DNA of 64,000 bases from Halomonas campaniensis (GTDB lineage: Bacteria > Pseudomonadota > Gammaproteobacteria > Pseudomonadales > Halomonadaceae). Below the pieces are notes generated by a model. That model was given only the letters and a program-made list of their open reading frames with translations, searched no databases and was not told the origin of the DNA. The position numbers and the translations under genes were made by a program. The stretch is taken from contig NZ_JPUA01000010.1 of NCBI RefSeq assembly GCF_002211105.1, positions 104,967-168,966 of the forward strand, written 5' to 3'. Shown here in pieces: positions 1-9,690 of this stretch (position 1 is the stretch's first letter; every line of letters begins with the position of its first letter).

Positions 1-2871
1 ATCGACGAGCTGACCGCCACGGCCAGCGAAGGCAGCGCCAGCGTCAACGCTACGCTGATTGATGGCGTGGATGTGATGCGCGCCTATCAGGATATCCAGC
101 AGGCGGTAAACGCCATCACTACCCTACCCAGCGCTGCCGACCCACCGCGCTTCACCCTCGCGGGTCGCTCCCGCAGCGTGTTGAGCCTACAGGTATACGG
201 CCAAGTCGGTTTGGAGGCGCTGCACAACGCGGCGGAAGATGTGCGCGGTGAGCTGCAAGCCACTTCCGGCATCTCTCGTGCGGAGCTATCCGGCAACCGC
301 GAGCGGGAGATTCAAGTCCACTTGGACGAAGAGGCCATCGAGCGTTATGGCCTCGATCACCAGGAACTGGCCACCCGCATTGCCGAAGAAGCGCTAGATC
401 TTGCTAGCGGCCAGCTTACTACTGCCGAAGGCGAGTGGCTGATTCGCTATCAGGGGCGGCGTAACAGCGCCGAGGCCTTTGCCGAGCTGCCGATTCTGAC
501 CAGCACTCAGGGGGCGCCGATTACCCTGGGCGAGATCGCCAGGGTCAGCGATGGCTTTGCCGAAACCGACCGGGAAGAGTTTTATAACGGCCAACCCGGC
601 CTCTCCGTGGATGTTTACCAGATTGGTGATCAAACCCCGACCAGTATTTCAGAAGCGGTCAACGGTGAGCTTGAGCGCCTGCGCGCAGGCATGCCGGAAG
701 GCGTTAGTCTGGATATTTCCCGCGACAGCTCAGAAGTTTACGAAGACCGTCTTAGCCTACTGTTAAAAAACGCCTGGATGGGGCTAGCACTGGTATTGGT
801 ACTCATGGCGCTATTTTTGGAAGCGCGGTTGGCCTTCTGGGTCACTCTGGGTATCCCCACGGCGTTTCTCGGCGCGATGCTGTTTCTGCCCTGGATCGGC
901 GTCTCGCTCAATATGATGTCGATGTTCGCCTTTATTATCGCTCTGGGGATCGTGGTAGATGACGCCATTATCGTGGGTGAGAATATCTACAGCTACCGGG
1001 AAGAGGGTTATTCGCTGCGCGATGCGGCGGTAAAAGGCGCCAGCGAAATTGCCACCCCACTCACCTTCGCGATTCTCTCCAATATCGTCGCTTTCCTGCC
1101 ACTGCTATTTTTACCCGGCTTTTTGGGGCTAATTTTTGCCACCGTGCCGGTCGTGGTGGTGACGGTATTCTTGATCTCCTGGCTGGAAGCCCTAGTGATT
1201 CTGCCCGCTCATCTAGCGCATAGCCGGAAGCCCCGCCAAACTCCGGCGTGGCAGCGCCCCCTGGAAGCGCTGCGCCAGCGGCTTCAGGGAGGTTTACACC
1301 ACTTTACCTACCGCCAGTTTGAGCCGTTCTTGCAGCGCGCCCTGAACCAACGCCTGCTGAGTATTTCGCTGGGCATCGCCATTCTGCTAATCGCACTCTC
1401 CTGGGCGATGAGCGGGCGGTTGGGTTTCTCGCTAATGCCACGGGTCGAATCGGATCAGGTGCAGGCCACGGTCACCCTACCCATTGGCAGCAATATCAGC
1501 ATTAGCCGCGAGCTAAGCCAACAGCTGCTCGACGCCGCCGATGCCCTTAGCGAGCGCGAAGAGACCCTCAGTTTTAGCAGTTCACGCAGCCGTCTGGACG
1601 GAGAAAGCCTGGAAGTCCGGTTAGATATTGCCAGCGAGAGCCTGGAAGCGTGGCCACCCTCGCGTATCGCCCGGGAGTGGCGTGATCTCACCGGCGATCT
1701 GCTCGGTGCCCAGTCGGTGCGTTTTGAAGCCGATGTCGGCGGCCCTGGTAGTGGCGCGGCACTTAGCCTGCGCCTCTCCCACCCGGACACCCAGGTGCTC
1801 GAAGCCGCCGCCGAACGCCTAGCGGAAACACTGGGTGGCTATGGGCTCACGGATATCGACAGCGGCCTTGGGGACGGCAAACCACAGTTAGAGATGCGTC
1901 TTTCTGCCGAAGGCCGCGCCTTGGGGCTTACGGGTAATAATCTGGCCCAAGCCCTGCGCGGGCCACTCCAGGGCGCCACGGCGCTTGAACAGTACGTGGG
2001 GCGCAGCGAAATCAGCGTTGAGGTACGTTTACCCAACGACAACCGCGACAGTTTGAACGAGCTCTACCGCATGCCGGTGCGCACGCCTGATGGGCTGAGT
2101 GTGCCGCTTTCCAGGGTGGCCGACATTACCATCAGCCAAGCCTCTAGCAGCCTTGAACGCATTAACGGGCGGCGGATTATTACCGTCACCGCTGACTCGG
2201 AAAGCGATGTGGCCATCAATCAAGTGCTTGCCACGCTACAGGAAGAGGTGTTCCCCAATCTGGAAGCGACTTGGCCTGGGCTGGAAGTCAGCATGGGGGG
2301 CCGTCAGCAGGATACCGCCGACAACTTAGCCACGCTCAAAACCTCCATGTGGTTAATGATTGCCGCGCTCTATGCGTTGCTGGCCATCCCGTTTAGAAGC
2401 TACCTACAGCCGCTTCTGGTGCTGGCCGCGATCCCCTTTGGCATTGTGGGTGCCGTCGCTGGGCATATGATCATGGGCTTCGGGCTATCCATCATTAGCT
2501 TGCTGGGGATGCTGGCGCTTTCAGGCGTGGTGATTAACGATGCCCTGGTGCTGATCGACTACGCCAACCGCAAACGCCGTGAAGGCATGGGTGCCCGGGA
2601 AGCCATTGTGGCAGCAGCCACCCGCCGCCTACGGCCGATTATGATGACCACGCTGACGACCTTCTTAGGCCTGGCACCGATGATTTTGGAAACCTCGCGG
2701 CAGGCGCGCTTTATGATCCCCATGGCGATCTCGCTCGGCTTCGGTATGCTTTTCGCCACCGTGATACTGCTGATCCTGGTACCCTGCCTCTATCTAGGTA
2801 TGGAGAATATTCGCGAACGCCTCAGCTCGCCGCGCCAGCCCGTACTGGATACAAAAGAGGGAGCCAACTGA
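1..2871 (+). CDS. RND efflux pump inner-membrane permease (5' truncated by window edge)
   Basis: This is a proton-driven AcrB/MdtB-type RND permease of the inner membrane, which exports drugs or other toxic solutes with a periplasmic adaptor and an outer-membrane channel. The frame is open from the first base, giving 956 visible residues. The membrane motif VVDDAIIVGEN, with its paired Asp at codons 319-320, matches the proton-relay Asp pair of AcrB (407/408), so roughly 90 N-terminal residues lie outside the window. Two membrane blocks flank a large periplasmic porter domain, and a second set of helices ends near codon 925. The stop overlaps the start of the baeS-like gene (TGATG), so the pump and its regulators are probably one operon. 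The adaptor gene is expected upstream. The substrate cannot be told from the sequence. Confidence 0.93.
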   Translation: MDELTATASEGSASVNATLIDGVDVMRAYQDIQQAVNAITTLPSAADPPRFTLAGRSRSVLSLQVYGQVGLEALHNAAEDVRGELQATSGISRAELSGNREREIQVHLDEEAIERYGLDHQELATRIAEEALDLASGQLTTAEGEWLIRYQGRRNSAEAFAELPILTSTQGAPITLGEIARVSDGFAETDREEFYNGQPGLSVDVYQIGDQTPTSISEAVNGELERLRAGMPEGVSLDISRDSSEVYEDRLSLLLKNAWMGLALVLVLMALFLEARLAFWVTLGIPTAFLGAMLFLPWIGVSLNMMSMFAFIIALGIVVDDAIIVGENIYSYREEGYSLRDAAVKGASEIATPLTFAILSNIVAFLPLLFLPGFLGLIFATVPVVVVTVFLISWLEALVILPAHLAHSRKPRQTPAWQRPLEALRQRLQGGLHHFTYRQFEPFLQRALNQRLLSISLGIAILLIALSWAMSGRLGFSLMPRVESDQVQATVTLPIGSNISISRELSQQLLDAADALSEREETLSFSSSRSRLDGESLEVRLDIASESLEAWPPSRIAREWRDLTGDLLGAQSVRFEADVGGPGSGAALSLRLSHPDTQVLEAAAERLAETLGGYGLTDIDSGLGDGKPQLEMRLSAEGRALGLTGNNLAQALRGPLQGATALEQYVGRSEISVEVRLPNDNRDSLNELYRMPVRTPDGLSVPLSRVADITISQASSSLERINGRRIITVTADSESDVAINQVLATLQEEVFPNLEATWPGLEVSMGGRQQDTADNLATLKTSMWLMIAALYALLAIPFRSYLQPLLVLAAIPFGIVGAVAGHMIMGFGLSIISLLGMLALSGVVINDALVLIDYANRKRREGMGAREAIVAAATRRLRPIMMTTLTTFLGLAPMILETSRQARFMIPMAISLGFGMLFATVILLILVPCLYLGMENIRERLSSPRQPVLDTKEGAN

Positions 2872-4277
2872 TGGCCTTGCCCACAGCCATACGTCAATGG
2901 CGCCCCTCTAGACTGGGGCTAAAACTGTTCGTCATTATCCTCAGCGTTAATGTGGCGATTTCAGCCAGCATGTTTCTGGCGGTCTCGTACAGTATTGACC
3001 GCGGTTTTCTGGACTACCTCAACCAGGCCCAGGAGCGCCGTGCCACACTGCTGGCCGATGGCCTCGTCACTCGCTGGGAAACCCAGCAGAGCTGGGAGTG
3101 GCTGGAGCAGTCACCGGAACGCTGGCCGTATATTGTCCGCTTTGAATTGGGTCAGGAGCACCGTGACCGCCCCTCACCACTCGGCGAAGCACGGGACTTC
3201 ACCCTGCGCGCAGCGGATGACCGCTTTGTGGTGCCGCCCAGGAGTGGGCGTGAAGGCTCGGGGAGTTGGCATTGGCTCACCCTGCGTAGCGGCGATACCC
3301 ATATCGGCTCGTTGGGTTTTCGGCCGCCCCGAGAGATGATGGAGCGCATGGAGAGTCGCTTTCTTGAGCGACAGCAGCGCAACCTAGTGCTTATCGTGGT
3401 ATCACTCGGCATTGCCTCGCTGCTGCTGGCAGGCGGGCTCTCCTGGTGGCTGGGACGACGCACCCGGGCACTGGCGGGCGCCACGCTGCGGCTTACCGAG
3501 GGCGACTATCACACTCGATTGCCTGAACGCGGTCGTGATGAGTTATCGCGTTTGGCGCGCGACTTCAACGTATTGGCGGCAACGCTGGAAGCCAGCCGCG
3601 ATGCTCGCGCCCGCTGGGTTTCTGATACCGCCCACGAGCTGCGCACGCCGCTAGCGGTGCTGCGCGGTGAGATCGAAGCCATGCAGGATGGTATTCGCCC
3701 GCTGAACCAAGAGAACCTTAGCTCCCTCGCCCAAGAGGTGGGGCAGCTAGAGCGCTTAGTGGCAGATTTACGCTTGCTATCGCAAAGCGACGCAGGCGCG
3801 CTGGATATTCAACTGGCGCCGATGGATCTTAGCGACTGCCTTGCCAGCCGCCTGACCGACGCCGACCGCTGGTTAGTCGAAAGCGGTTTAACGCTGACCG
3901 AACAGATCGAGCCTGGCATTATGATTCGTGGCGATGCCCAACGCCTGCGCCAGCTGTGGAACAACCTGTTGGATAACAGCTGCGCCTACACCCAACCGCC
4001 GGGTGAGCTGCGAGTCACGCTCACCAAGAGCCAGGGGATGGCGGTGGTCACCTGGGAAGACACTACGCCGGGCGTGCCGGAAGGTGAATTAGCCCGCCTG
4101 ACCGAGCGGCTCTATCGTGTGGAAGGCTCGCGCAGCCGTGCCAGCGGCGGCAGCGGCTTGGGGCTCTCGATTGCCAGCGCCCTGGTTAATGCCCACGGCG
4201 CAACGCTAACCCCCTCTAGCTCCACGCTGGGTGGGCTACGCTGGACGCTACGTTTTCCGCTGTTGGCTGCTGATTAA
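2871..4277 (+). CDS. baeS: BaeS-like sensor histidine kinase
   Basis: Inner-membrane envelope-stress sensor kinase of 468 residues. It has a transmembrane helix at about 17-39, a periplasmic sensor region to about 168, a second helix at about 171-193, HAMP to about 245, and a HisKA motif SDTAHELRTP with the phosphorylated His at 255. The C-terminal ATPase domain has an N box (NNLLDN) and a G2 region (ASGGSGLGLSI). The G1 box reads DTTPGVP instead of DxGxG, the same kind of departure seen in E. coli BaeS (DSAPGV). BaeS/BaeR respond to envelope damage and certain drugs and switch on RND pumps and spy. The gene shares one base with the pump stop and is followed after 87 bases by the cognate regulator. 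The Spy-like gene near 13.2 kb is a plausible target (inference). Confidence 0.9.
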   Translation: MALPTAIRQWRPSRLGLKLFVIILSVNVAISASMFLAVSYSIDRGFLDYLNQAQERRATLLADGLVTRWETQQSWEWLEQSPERWPYIVRFELGQEHRDRPSPLGEARDFTLRAADDRFVVPPRSGREGSGSWHWLTLRSGDTHIGSLGFRPPREMMERMESRFLERQQRNLVLIVVSLGIASLLLAGGLSWWLGRRTRALAGATLRLTEGDYHTRLPERGRDELSRLARDFNVLAATLEASRDARARWVSDTAHELRTPLAVLRGEIEAMQDGIRPLNQENLSSLAQEVGQLERLVADLRLLSQSDAGALDIQLAPMDLSDCLASRLTDADRWLVESGLTLTEQIEPGIMIRGDAQRLRQLWNNLLDNSCAYTQPPGELRVTLTKSQGMAVVTWEDTTPGVPEGELARLTERLYRVEGSRSRASGGSGLGLSIASALVNAHGATLTPSSSTLGGLRWTLRFPLLAAD

Positions 4278-4364
4278 TATTTCCGGGATTAGTACCACCA
4301 AAACTGATATTACACGAACCGTTAAGTCCTGCTTTTACGTTCACTGTTAAGCGAGTCTACCCCT

Positions 4365-5060
4365 ATGTCTGATGCTGCCTCTTTACTGATTGTTGAGGAT
4401 GAACCGAAGATTGCCCGCCTAATGGCAGACTACTTAACCACCCACGGTTTTGAGGTGACGACCCTGGGCCACGGCGATGAGGTGATGCCCTGGCTGGCGC
4501 AGCACTCCCCTGCGTTAGTGCTACTCGATATCATGCTGCCGGGTAAAGATGGCCTCACCCTCAGCCGGGAAATACGTCAAAAGTGGCCTACCATTGCGAT
4601 CATTATGGTCACCGCCAAAGTGGAAGAGGTGGATCGATTGCTGGGGTTGGAGCTGGGCGCCGATGATTATATCTGCAAGCCGTTCAGCCCTCGGGAAGTC
4701 GTCGCCCGGGTGAAAGCGGTACTACGCCGTAGCCAAGCGGCGGCCGATGCCCCAGCCGTGGTGCAAAACGCACCGGTAGTATTAAACGAAGATGGCTGGC
4801 AGGCGCTCGCCCATGGGCAGGATTTAGGCCTAACGGCGGTGGAGTTTCAACTGCTGCGGGTGATGATGCAGGCGCCGGGACGAATTTTCAGCCGCGAACA
4901 GCTAATGGATCATATGTATCGCGACAACCGCATCGTCTCGGAGCGCACCGTGGACAGCCACATCAAAAAGCTGCGCAAGAAGATCCACGAAGCGCTGCCT
5001 GAACTGGAAATCATCCGTTCCGTATATGGCGTCGGCTATAAGTATCAGCCGGAGGGGTAA
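4365..5060 (+). CDS. baeR: BaeR-like OmpR-family response regulator
   Basis: DNA-binding response regulator of 231 residues. An N-terminal receiver runs to about 120, with acidic residues in IVEDEP, the phospho-acceptor Asp in LLDIMLPGKDG and the Lys in YICKPFSPRE. A winged-helix OmpR domain follows from about 140, ending in the YGVGYKY wing. The receiver stretch MVTAKVEEVDRLLGLELGAD is nearly that of E. coli BaeR, which is the reason for the name. It probably activates the upstream pump operon and envelope-stress genes. The 87-base gap after baeS holds no clear terminator, so read-through is likely. A different response regulator gene starts 14 bases downstream, so two two-component systems sit back to back. 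Confidence 0.9.
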   Translation: MSDAASLLIVEDEPKIARLMADYLTTHGFEVTTLGHGDEVMPWLAQHSPALVLLDIMLPGKDGLTLSREIRQKWPTIAIIMVTAKVEEVDRLLGLELGADDYICKPFSPREVVARVKAVLRRSQAAADAPAVVQNAPVVLNEDGWQALAHGQDLGLTAVEFQLLRVMMQAPGRIFSREQLMDHMYRDNRIVSERTVDSHIKKLRKKIHEALPELEIIRSVYGVGYKYQPEG

Positions 5061-5074
5061 CAACAGGACTGCTT

Positions 5075-5776
5075 ATGAAGGCGCTGGTAGTAGAAGATAA
5101 CATTAATTTAGCCAACTCTATTGCAGCCACACTTAGCGAGGCTGCCTTTAGCATTGATGTCGCCGACGATGGCAGAAAAGCACTGCATATGCTCGAACAG
5201 GGCGGATACGACCTGCTGGTGTTGGATCTTGGCCTGCCTGAACTGGATGGCATCTCCCTACTACGCACATTACGCCACCAGCAAGATACGATCCCTGTCT
5301 TGATTATTTCGGCACGCGACAGCCTGGATCAGCGCATACATGGTCTTGAAGTGGGCGCAGACGACTATCTATGCAAGCCCTTTTCGTTGGAAGAAGTGAC
5401 TGCACGTGCCCGGGCGTTAGTGCGGCGTGCCAAGCACTTTGGCGGAGAAACACTGCAGTGTGGGCGCTTAGAGTTTTTACCCGATGCCATGGAGCTTCGG
5501 CTTGACGGCAAACCCGTGCTGTTACATCGCCGCGAGTTAGAAGTCATGGAGTACCTGCTGATAAACCAAAATCGCCTCGTTAATAAGGATCAAATTATCG
5601 ACCGACTGTCTACCTCAGATGAGTCGGTCAGCTACGCCGCGGTGGAAACTTACATCTCCCGGATTCGTAAAAAAATTGGCTACGATTTCGGCTTAAAAAC
5701 GGTACGCGGTCTGGGCTATTACCTGGAAGCTAAAGACTGCGAACCTAAAGACGTGAAAGTCTCTGGCTATGAATAA
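5075..5776 (+). CDS. tctD: TctD-like response regulator
   Basis: OmpR/PhoB-family transcription factor of 233 residues, with a receiver (VVEDN; Asp in LVLDLGLPELDG; Lys in YLCKPFS) and a winged-helix domain from about 130 (YISRIRKKIG, TVRGLGYYLE). In enterobacteria and pseudomonads TctD with TctE controls the tctCBA tricarboxylate transporter. Here that transporter lies on the opposite strand just downstream, which supports the assignment. The last 8 bases overlap the kinase start, so the two are translationally coupled. It could equally be named for another TTT-type substrate, since the ligand is unknown. Base use becomes more A+T-rich from here through the kinase than in the BaeSR pair. Confidence 0.85.
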   Translation: MKALVVEDNINLANSIAATLSEAAFSIDVADDGRKALHMLEQGGYDLLVLDLGLPELDGISLLRTLRHQQDTIPVLIISARDSLDQRIHGLEVGADDYLCKPFSLEEVTARARALVRRAKHFGGETLQCGRLEFLPDAMELRLDGKPVLLHRRELEVMEYLLINQNRLVNKDQIIDRLSTSDESVSYAAVETYISRIRKKIGYDFGLKTVRGLGYYLEAKDCEPKDVKVSGYE

Positions 5777-7148
5777 GCGCCAATCGATCCGCAGTCGGCT
5801 GCTTTTATGGATTGGACTGCCTTTCATCGCCCTCGCGATCTTGGCATTGATCTCTAGTCATCTGCTGTTATCTCGGCAAATTAATGCCACCTTTGATGAC
5901 CTGCTACTTAATGCAGCCCAGCGGCTGGAGCGTCGAATTTACACAGCGGATGGTGAACTGCGCATCAATATGCACTATTTCAGCATCAGTACACTTGGCA
6001 GCAGAGGTGAAGGAAAAATTTTCTATCGCATTAAAGAAAATGACGGAGACATAATCGCAGGCTTTAGTGGTTTGACAGATCCACCCCAAACGTCGCATGA
6101 GCCAGTTTTTTATGATGTAGATTATGCGGGCAATGCTTTAAGAGCCGTTGCGCTTACTCTTCCGTTTCGGCGAGGAGGCGAACCGGTAGACATTGAAGTC
6201 GTCGTCGCCGAATCAAAGGAAGCTCGCCACACCCTTACCAACGACTTCATGATTACGCTCACAGGGTTAATGGTCGTTACAGGATTACTAGCCATTTCAA
6301 TTGCACTTTTCGCCATTCACCTTGGGTTAGCACCTCTTAACGCGGTTAGCCAAGCCTTGCGACAACGTTCACCGAATGACTTGCATGCATTGGATGATGC
6401 AGCCCCAAAAGAGATCCTGCCGCTAATCCAGAGTATTAATCATTTAATGCAGCGTATGCGGCGCAGTATTGAAAGCACTCAGCAGCTCAATGCCGATGTC
6501 TCGCATCAGCTTAGAACACCTGTCTCAGAAATTCGCGCTTTAACGGAAATGTCGCTTAAAGACGCATCCCAATCTCCCGCCCATACTAGCCTGCGGGAGA
6601 TTCAACGCATCGCTGAGCATGCCAGCCATACCGTTAAGCAACTGCTTAAATACGCCAAAACACGCAGCGAATTAGTCGATACATCTCACCTCGAAAGTGT
6701 CGATTTAATCGCCATTTGCCATGATGCCTGTGCTCAGACTGCCCCTAATATTTATAAACAAAACCAAGAACTCGCCTTTGATCAACAGAAAGCAATACCC
6801 AACATTTTGGGCGACCCCATTATGCTGCGCTGGTTAGTGACCAATCTGATCGAAAATGCCAGCTTGCATGCAGGTGGCAGCATGGCCTATAGAGGCGTTA
6901 TAACCGTTGCACTAACGGCTGACGCGCGCCAAGTAACCTTAGCGGTTAGCGATGAGGGTACCGGCGTGGAGGAAGCGCAGCTTTGCAAATTGACGGAGCG
7001 CTTTTTCCGCCACAACAAACATACGCCTGGTAGCGGATTAGGGCTGGCCATTGTGGAACAAATTGCAACGACGCACTCTGCCCGACTGGCGTTAACGAAT
7101 CGACCCCAGGGCGGCTTTGAGGTTACGGTGACTTTCCCCGCTATTTAA
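5769..7148 (+). CDS. tctE: TctE-like sensor histidine kinase
   Basis: Inner-membrane sensor kinase of 459 residues. Helix one lies at about 11-34. A periplasmic two-component sensor domain of the TctE type runs to about 160 (FDDLLLNAAQRLERRIYTADGE; YRIKENDG). Helix two is at about 160-183, followed by HAMP. The HisKA motif is SHQLRTPVSEIRALTE, and the ATPase domain has N box NLIENA, DEGTG, and SGLGLAIV. It is expected to sense a carboxylate substrate in the periplasm and phosphorylate TctD. It overlaps tctD by 8 bases at its start and overlaps the convergent AbrB-family gene by 8 bases at its stop, so there is no room for a terminator between the converging transcripts. Confidence 0.86.
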   Translation: MNKRQSIRSRLLLWIGLPFIALAILALISSHLLLSRQINATFDDLLLNAAQRLERRIYTADGELRINMHYFSISTLGSRGEGKIFYRIKENDGDIIAGFSGLTDPPQTSHEPVFYDVDYAGNALRAVALTLPFRRGGEPVDIEVVVAESKEARHTLTNDFMITLTGLMVVTGLLAISIALFAIHLGLAPLNAVSQALRQRSPNDLHALDDAAPKEILPLIQSINHLMQRMRRSIESTQQLNADVSHQLRTPVSEIRALTEMSLKDASQSPAHTSLREIQRIAEHASHTVKQLLKYAKTRSELVDTSHLESVDLIAICHDACAQTAPNIYKQNQELAFDQQKAIPNILGDPIMLRWLVTNLIENASLHAGGSMAYRGVITVALTADARQVTLAVSDEGTGVEEAQLCKLTERFFRHNKHTPGSGLGLAIVEQIATTHSARLALTNRPQGGFEVTVTFPAI

Positions 7149-8151
7149 GCGGCTGATTAACTATTCGCAGCATTAGCGGGGTCATAAAGATCAATAGCAG
7201 TAGACGCAGTATATGGTGAGAAACAACATAGACAGGGTCGATACCCATCACCATGGCGATCACCGCCATTTCTCCTACCCCACCAGGAATCAACGCAAGC
7301 AGGACGGCAACGAAGGCTAGTTGGGTAAAACTTGAAACCAACCACGCCATTAGCGCCGCTACCACCAACGCAAATAGGGCAAAAGTAATCCCATAGCGCC
7401 CCATGCTGACCACCTGCGACCACTGAGTTCCTGAAAAGCGCGAGCCTACAGAAGCCCCCAGCACCAGAAATGCAGTAAGCACTACCCCGGTCGGCAGGGA
7501 GTAATCAAATCCAAGATTAGCAATAATGGCCCCTGCGGCCATGGGCCCTAAAAACTCAGGCAGGGGGATTCTTAACAAGCGCGCTAACCACCAACACAAT
7601 GGTGCCAATAACAGAGGCAAAATATCGACTAAGGCTAGCGCTGATGATGAACTGGCAAGCGCTACATCATCAACAAAGAAACTCGCCACGAAAGCCGCCC
7701 CCGAGACCACGGTGACTAAGCGTAGCGAGTGAGAGATGGCGATCCAGCGTAAATCTCCATTTGCACGTTCAGCCAGTACCAGCGCTGAATTCATACTCCC
7801 TGGGTACGAGCAAAAAATAGCATTCATCCGCCCTATACTCGCTCGGTTAAAAATCCAGAATCCGCCGATTAGCATTAGCCCCATATAAACCAGCATTGCC
7901 AGCACACTGGGGTACCACAACACCAATCCTACGAGTTCATCTGCTTGGATTCGACTCCCGATAAATAGCCCTAGCAGTGCGATCGCGGTGCGATGCAGGC
8001 GCTTATCGACACCTGTTTTTACCCCCATCAGTGATAAGCCCATCACCATAAACAGAGACCCAAGCATCCAAGCCAGGGGCAATGAAAAAAGGGTGGCAAA
8101 CCAGCCACCCACAAAACCCAAACCAACGGTAATGACAGTTCTTTTCAACAT
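7141..8151 (-). CDS. AbrB-family (DUF/PF05145) integral membrane protein
   Basis: A 336-residue protein made almost wholly of about ten hydrophobic helices, matching the membrane AbrB family (often misnamed ammonia monooxygenase or transcriptional regulator; unrelated to the Bacillus DNA-binding AbrB). Its duplicated structure shows in the two Gly-rich stretches near residues 10-50 (AWMLGSLFMVMG) and 195-240 (LPEFLGPMAAGAII). It is the last gene of the minus-strand tctCBA set, 21 bases after tctA, so it is probably co-transcribed and may aid transport or export of the same carboxylate. That role is inference: the family has no settled function. Its stop lies inside the 3' end of tctE on the other strand. 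Confidence 0.8.
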   Translation of the reverse strand: MLKRTVITVGLGFVGGWFATLFSLPLAWMLGSLFMVMGLSLMGVKTGVDKRLHRTAIALLGLFIGSRIQADELVGLVLWYPSVLAMLVYMGLMLIGGFWIFNRASIGRMNAIFCSYPGSMNSALVLAERANGDLRWIAISHSLRLVTVVSGAAFVASFFVDDVALASSSSALALVDILPLLLAPLCWWLARLLRIPLPEFLGPMAAGAIIANLGFDYSLPTGVVLTAFLVLGASVGSRFSGTQWSQVVSMGRYGITFALFALVVAALMAWLVSSFTQLAFVAVLLALIPGGVGEMAVIAMVMGIDPVYVVSHHILRLLLLIFMTPLMLRIVNQPLK

Positions 8152-8172
8152 TTCAACTTCTGAATTGAGGAA

Positions 8173-9681
8173 TCATAGTTGAGCAGCCTCTTGGCGCGCT
8201 TTAAGGCGCTTCATTAATGGCTGGCTAAATAGTGAGATAAGCAGTAATGCAAAAATAGCCAGCGTTACTGGGCGCTCAAAAACGTACGTGATGTCGCCAC
8301 CACTGATTTGGTAGGAGTGAAGTAGCGATTTTTCAGCCAACGATCCTAATAGCATGCCGATAACAGCGGCGGGTACGGAGTAGCCGTAATGGCGAAATAT
8401 CCAACCGATCACCGCAAACACCAGTACCGTAGCAGGGCCCGTCATATTGCCGGTTAGCCCGAAGGATCCCATTATCGCCAGCACCAACACAGAAGGAATC
8501 AAGTAGCGCATGGGCACTTTGACGATATTGGCCAAGAGAGGAATAAACAGTAAACCGATGATCACCAGTAGAAACACCTGGGCAAAGTTAGCGAAGATAA
8601 TCGCGTAAACCACATCGGTTTGTTGGCGAATAAACTGCGGGCCGCCAGTGATATTATGCATAGCAAACGCCGCTAACATTACCGCTGTAGCGCCACCGCC
8701 GGGAATCCCTAGCGCCAGCAGTGTTGCCATCGAGCCCCCTTCGGAGCTGCTGTTAGCCGCCTCAGAGGCCACGACCCCTTTCGGGTTGCCCTTCCCAAAT
8801 GAATCGGGATCCCGATCACGGCGCTTGGTTTCTATGTAAGAGAGCAGGTTAGACACGGAGGAGCCCACACCAGGAACCGCCCCGACCAACACCCCGATCA
8901 AACCACCCCGAATCATCACAACAGGGTAGCGCATCGCCATTCTGCAACCTTCGAAGATCTCACTCACCTTGACCTTGCGGGCATCGGCAGATTCAACGAT
9001 GAAGCCTTTATTAGCTAGCTTAAATAGCTCTGAAGCGGCAAACATACCCATCATGGCAGGAATGACGGGGACACCGTCCAACAGGTAAGTCTGCCCCATC
9101 GTACCGCGTGCCAAGCCGATTTCGCTAAACCCAATCGTGCCGACTAAAAGCCCGACAAACCCGGCCACTAACCCTTTGAGAACCTGTTCACCTTTTAAAC
9201 TCGCAATCAGCGTCATGCCCCAGAGAATCACTACAAACATCTCTGCTGGCCCCAATCTCAGCACCATGTAAGAAAGCGGCTGTATCATAAAGAACAGCAC
9301 CACGTAGCCCATCAGCGCGCCAATCACCGAGGAGGCTAACGCGACACCTAACGCCTGGTTATGCTGCCCCTTCCGCGCCATTGGGTAACCATCAAACGCG
9401 GTAGCGATGGCCGAAGAGGTACCCGGTATATTCATCAGAATGGCAGGGATACCAGCACCAAATGAGCCACCCGTAAAAATAGCGGTAAGAAACAGCATGG
9501 CTTGAATAAAGTCCATGTACATGGTCATCGGCAGGAAAATGGCCATCGCCATTGATATCTGCAGGCCTGGCGTTGCGCCAAAAATAAGCCCCAGTACGAT
9601 ACCCGGCACTACCACCAACCAAGGGCCAAAATTAGAAAAAAGCAGATCCAAACTCTGCCCTACTGCGCCAAAATCAATCAT
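8173..9681 (-). CDS. tctA: Tripartite tricarboxylate transporter large membrane subunit TctA
   Basis: Large membrane subunit (502 residues, usual length about 500) of a TTT-family secondary importer that works with a periplasmic binding protein. About twelve helices are visible. Family hallmarks are the Gly/Pro-rich loops GLIFGATPGLQISMA near residue 30, GIPAILMNIPGTSSAIATAF near 75-100 and ALGIPGGGATAVMLAAF near 325-345. The last two are repeats of the substrate-site motif. A good ribosome site (AGGAG) precedes the ATG. It lies 9 bases after tctB and 21 before the AbrB-family gene. The substrate could be citrate, tartrate, another di- or tricarboxylate, or an aromatic acid. Confidence 0.95.
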   Translation of the reverse strand: MIDFGAVGQSLDLLFSNFGPWLVVVPGIVLGLIFGATPGLQISMAMAIFLPMTMYMDFIQAMLFLTAIFTGGSFGAGIPAILMNIPGTSSAIATAFDGYPMARKGQHNQALGVALASSVIGALMGYVVLFFMIQPLSYMVLRLGPAEMFVVILWGMTLIASLKGEQVLKGLVAGFVGLLVGTIGFSEIGLARGTMGQTYLLDGVPVIPAMMGMFAASELFKLANKGFIVESADARKVKVSEIFEGCRMAMRYPVVMIRGGLIGVLVGAVPGVGSSVSNLLSYIETKRRDRDPDSFGKGNPKGVVASEAANSSSEGGSMATLLALGIPGGGATAVMLAAFAMHNITGGPQFIRQQTDVVYAIIFANFAQVFLLVIIGLLFIPLLANIVKVPMRYLIPSVLVLAIMGSFGLTGNMTGPATVLVFAVIGWIFRHYGYSVPAAVIGMLLGSLAEKSLLHSYQISGGDITYVFERPVTLAIFALLLISLFSQPLMKRLKARQEAAQL

Positions 9682-9690
9682 GGTATCTCC

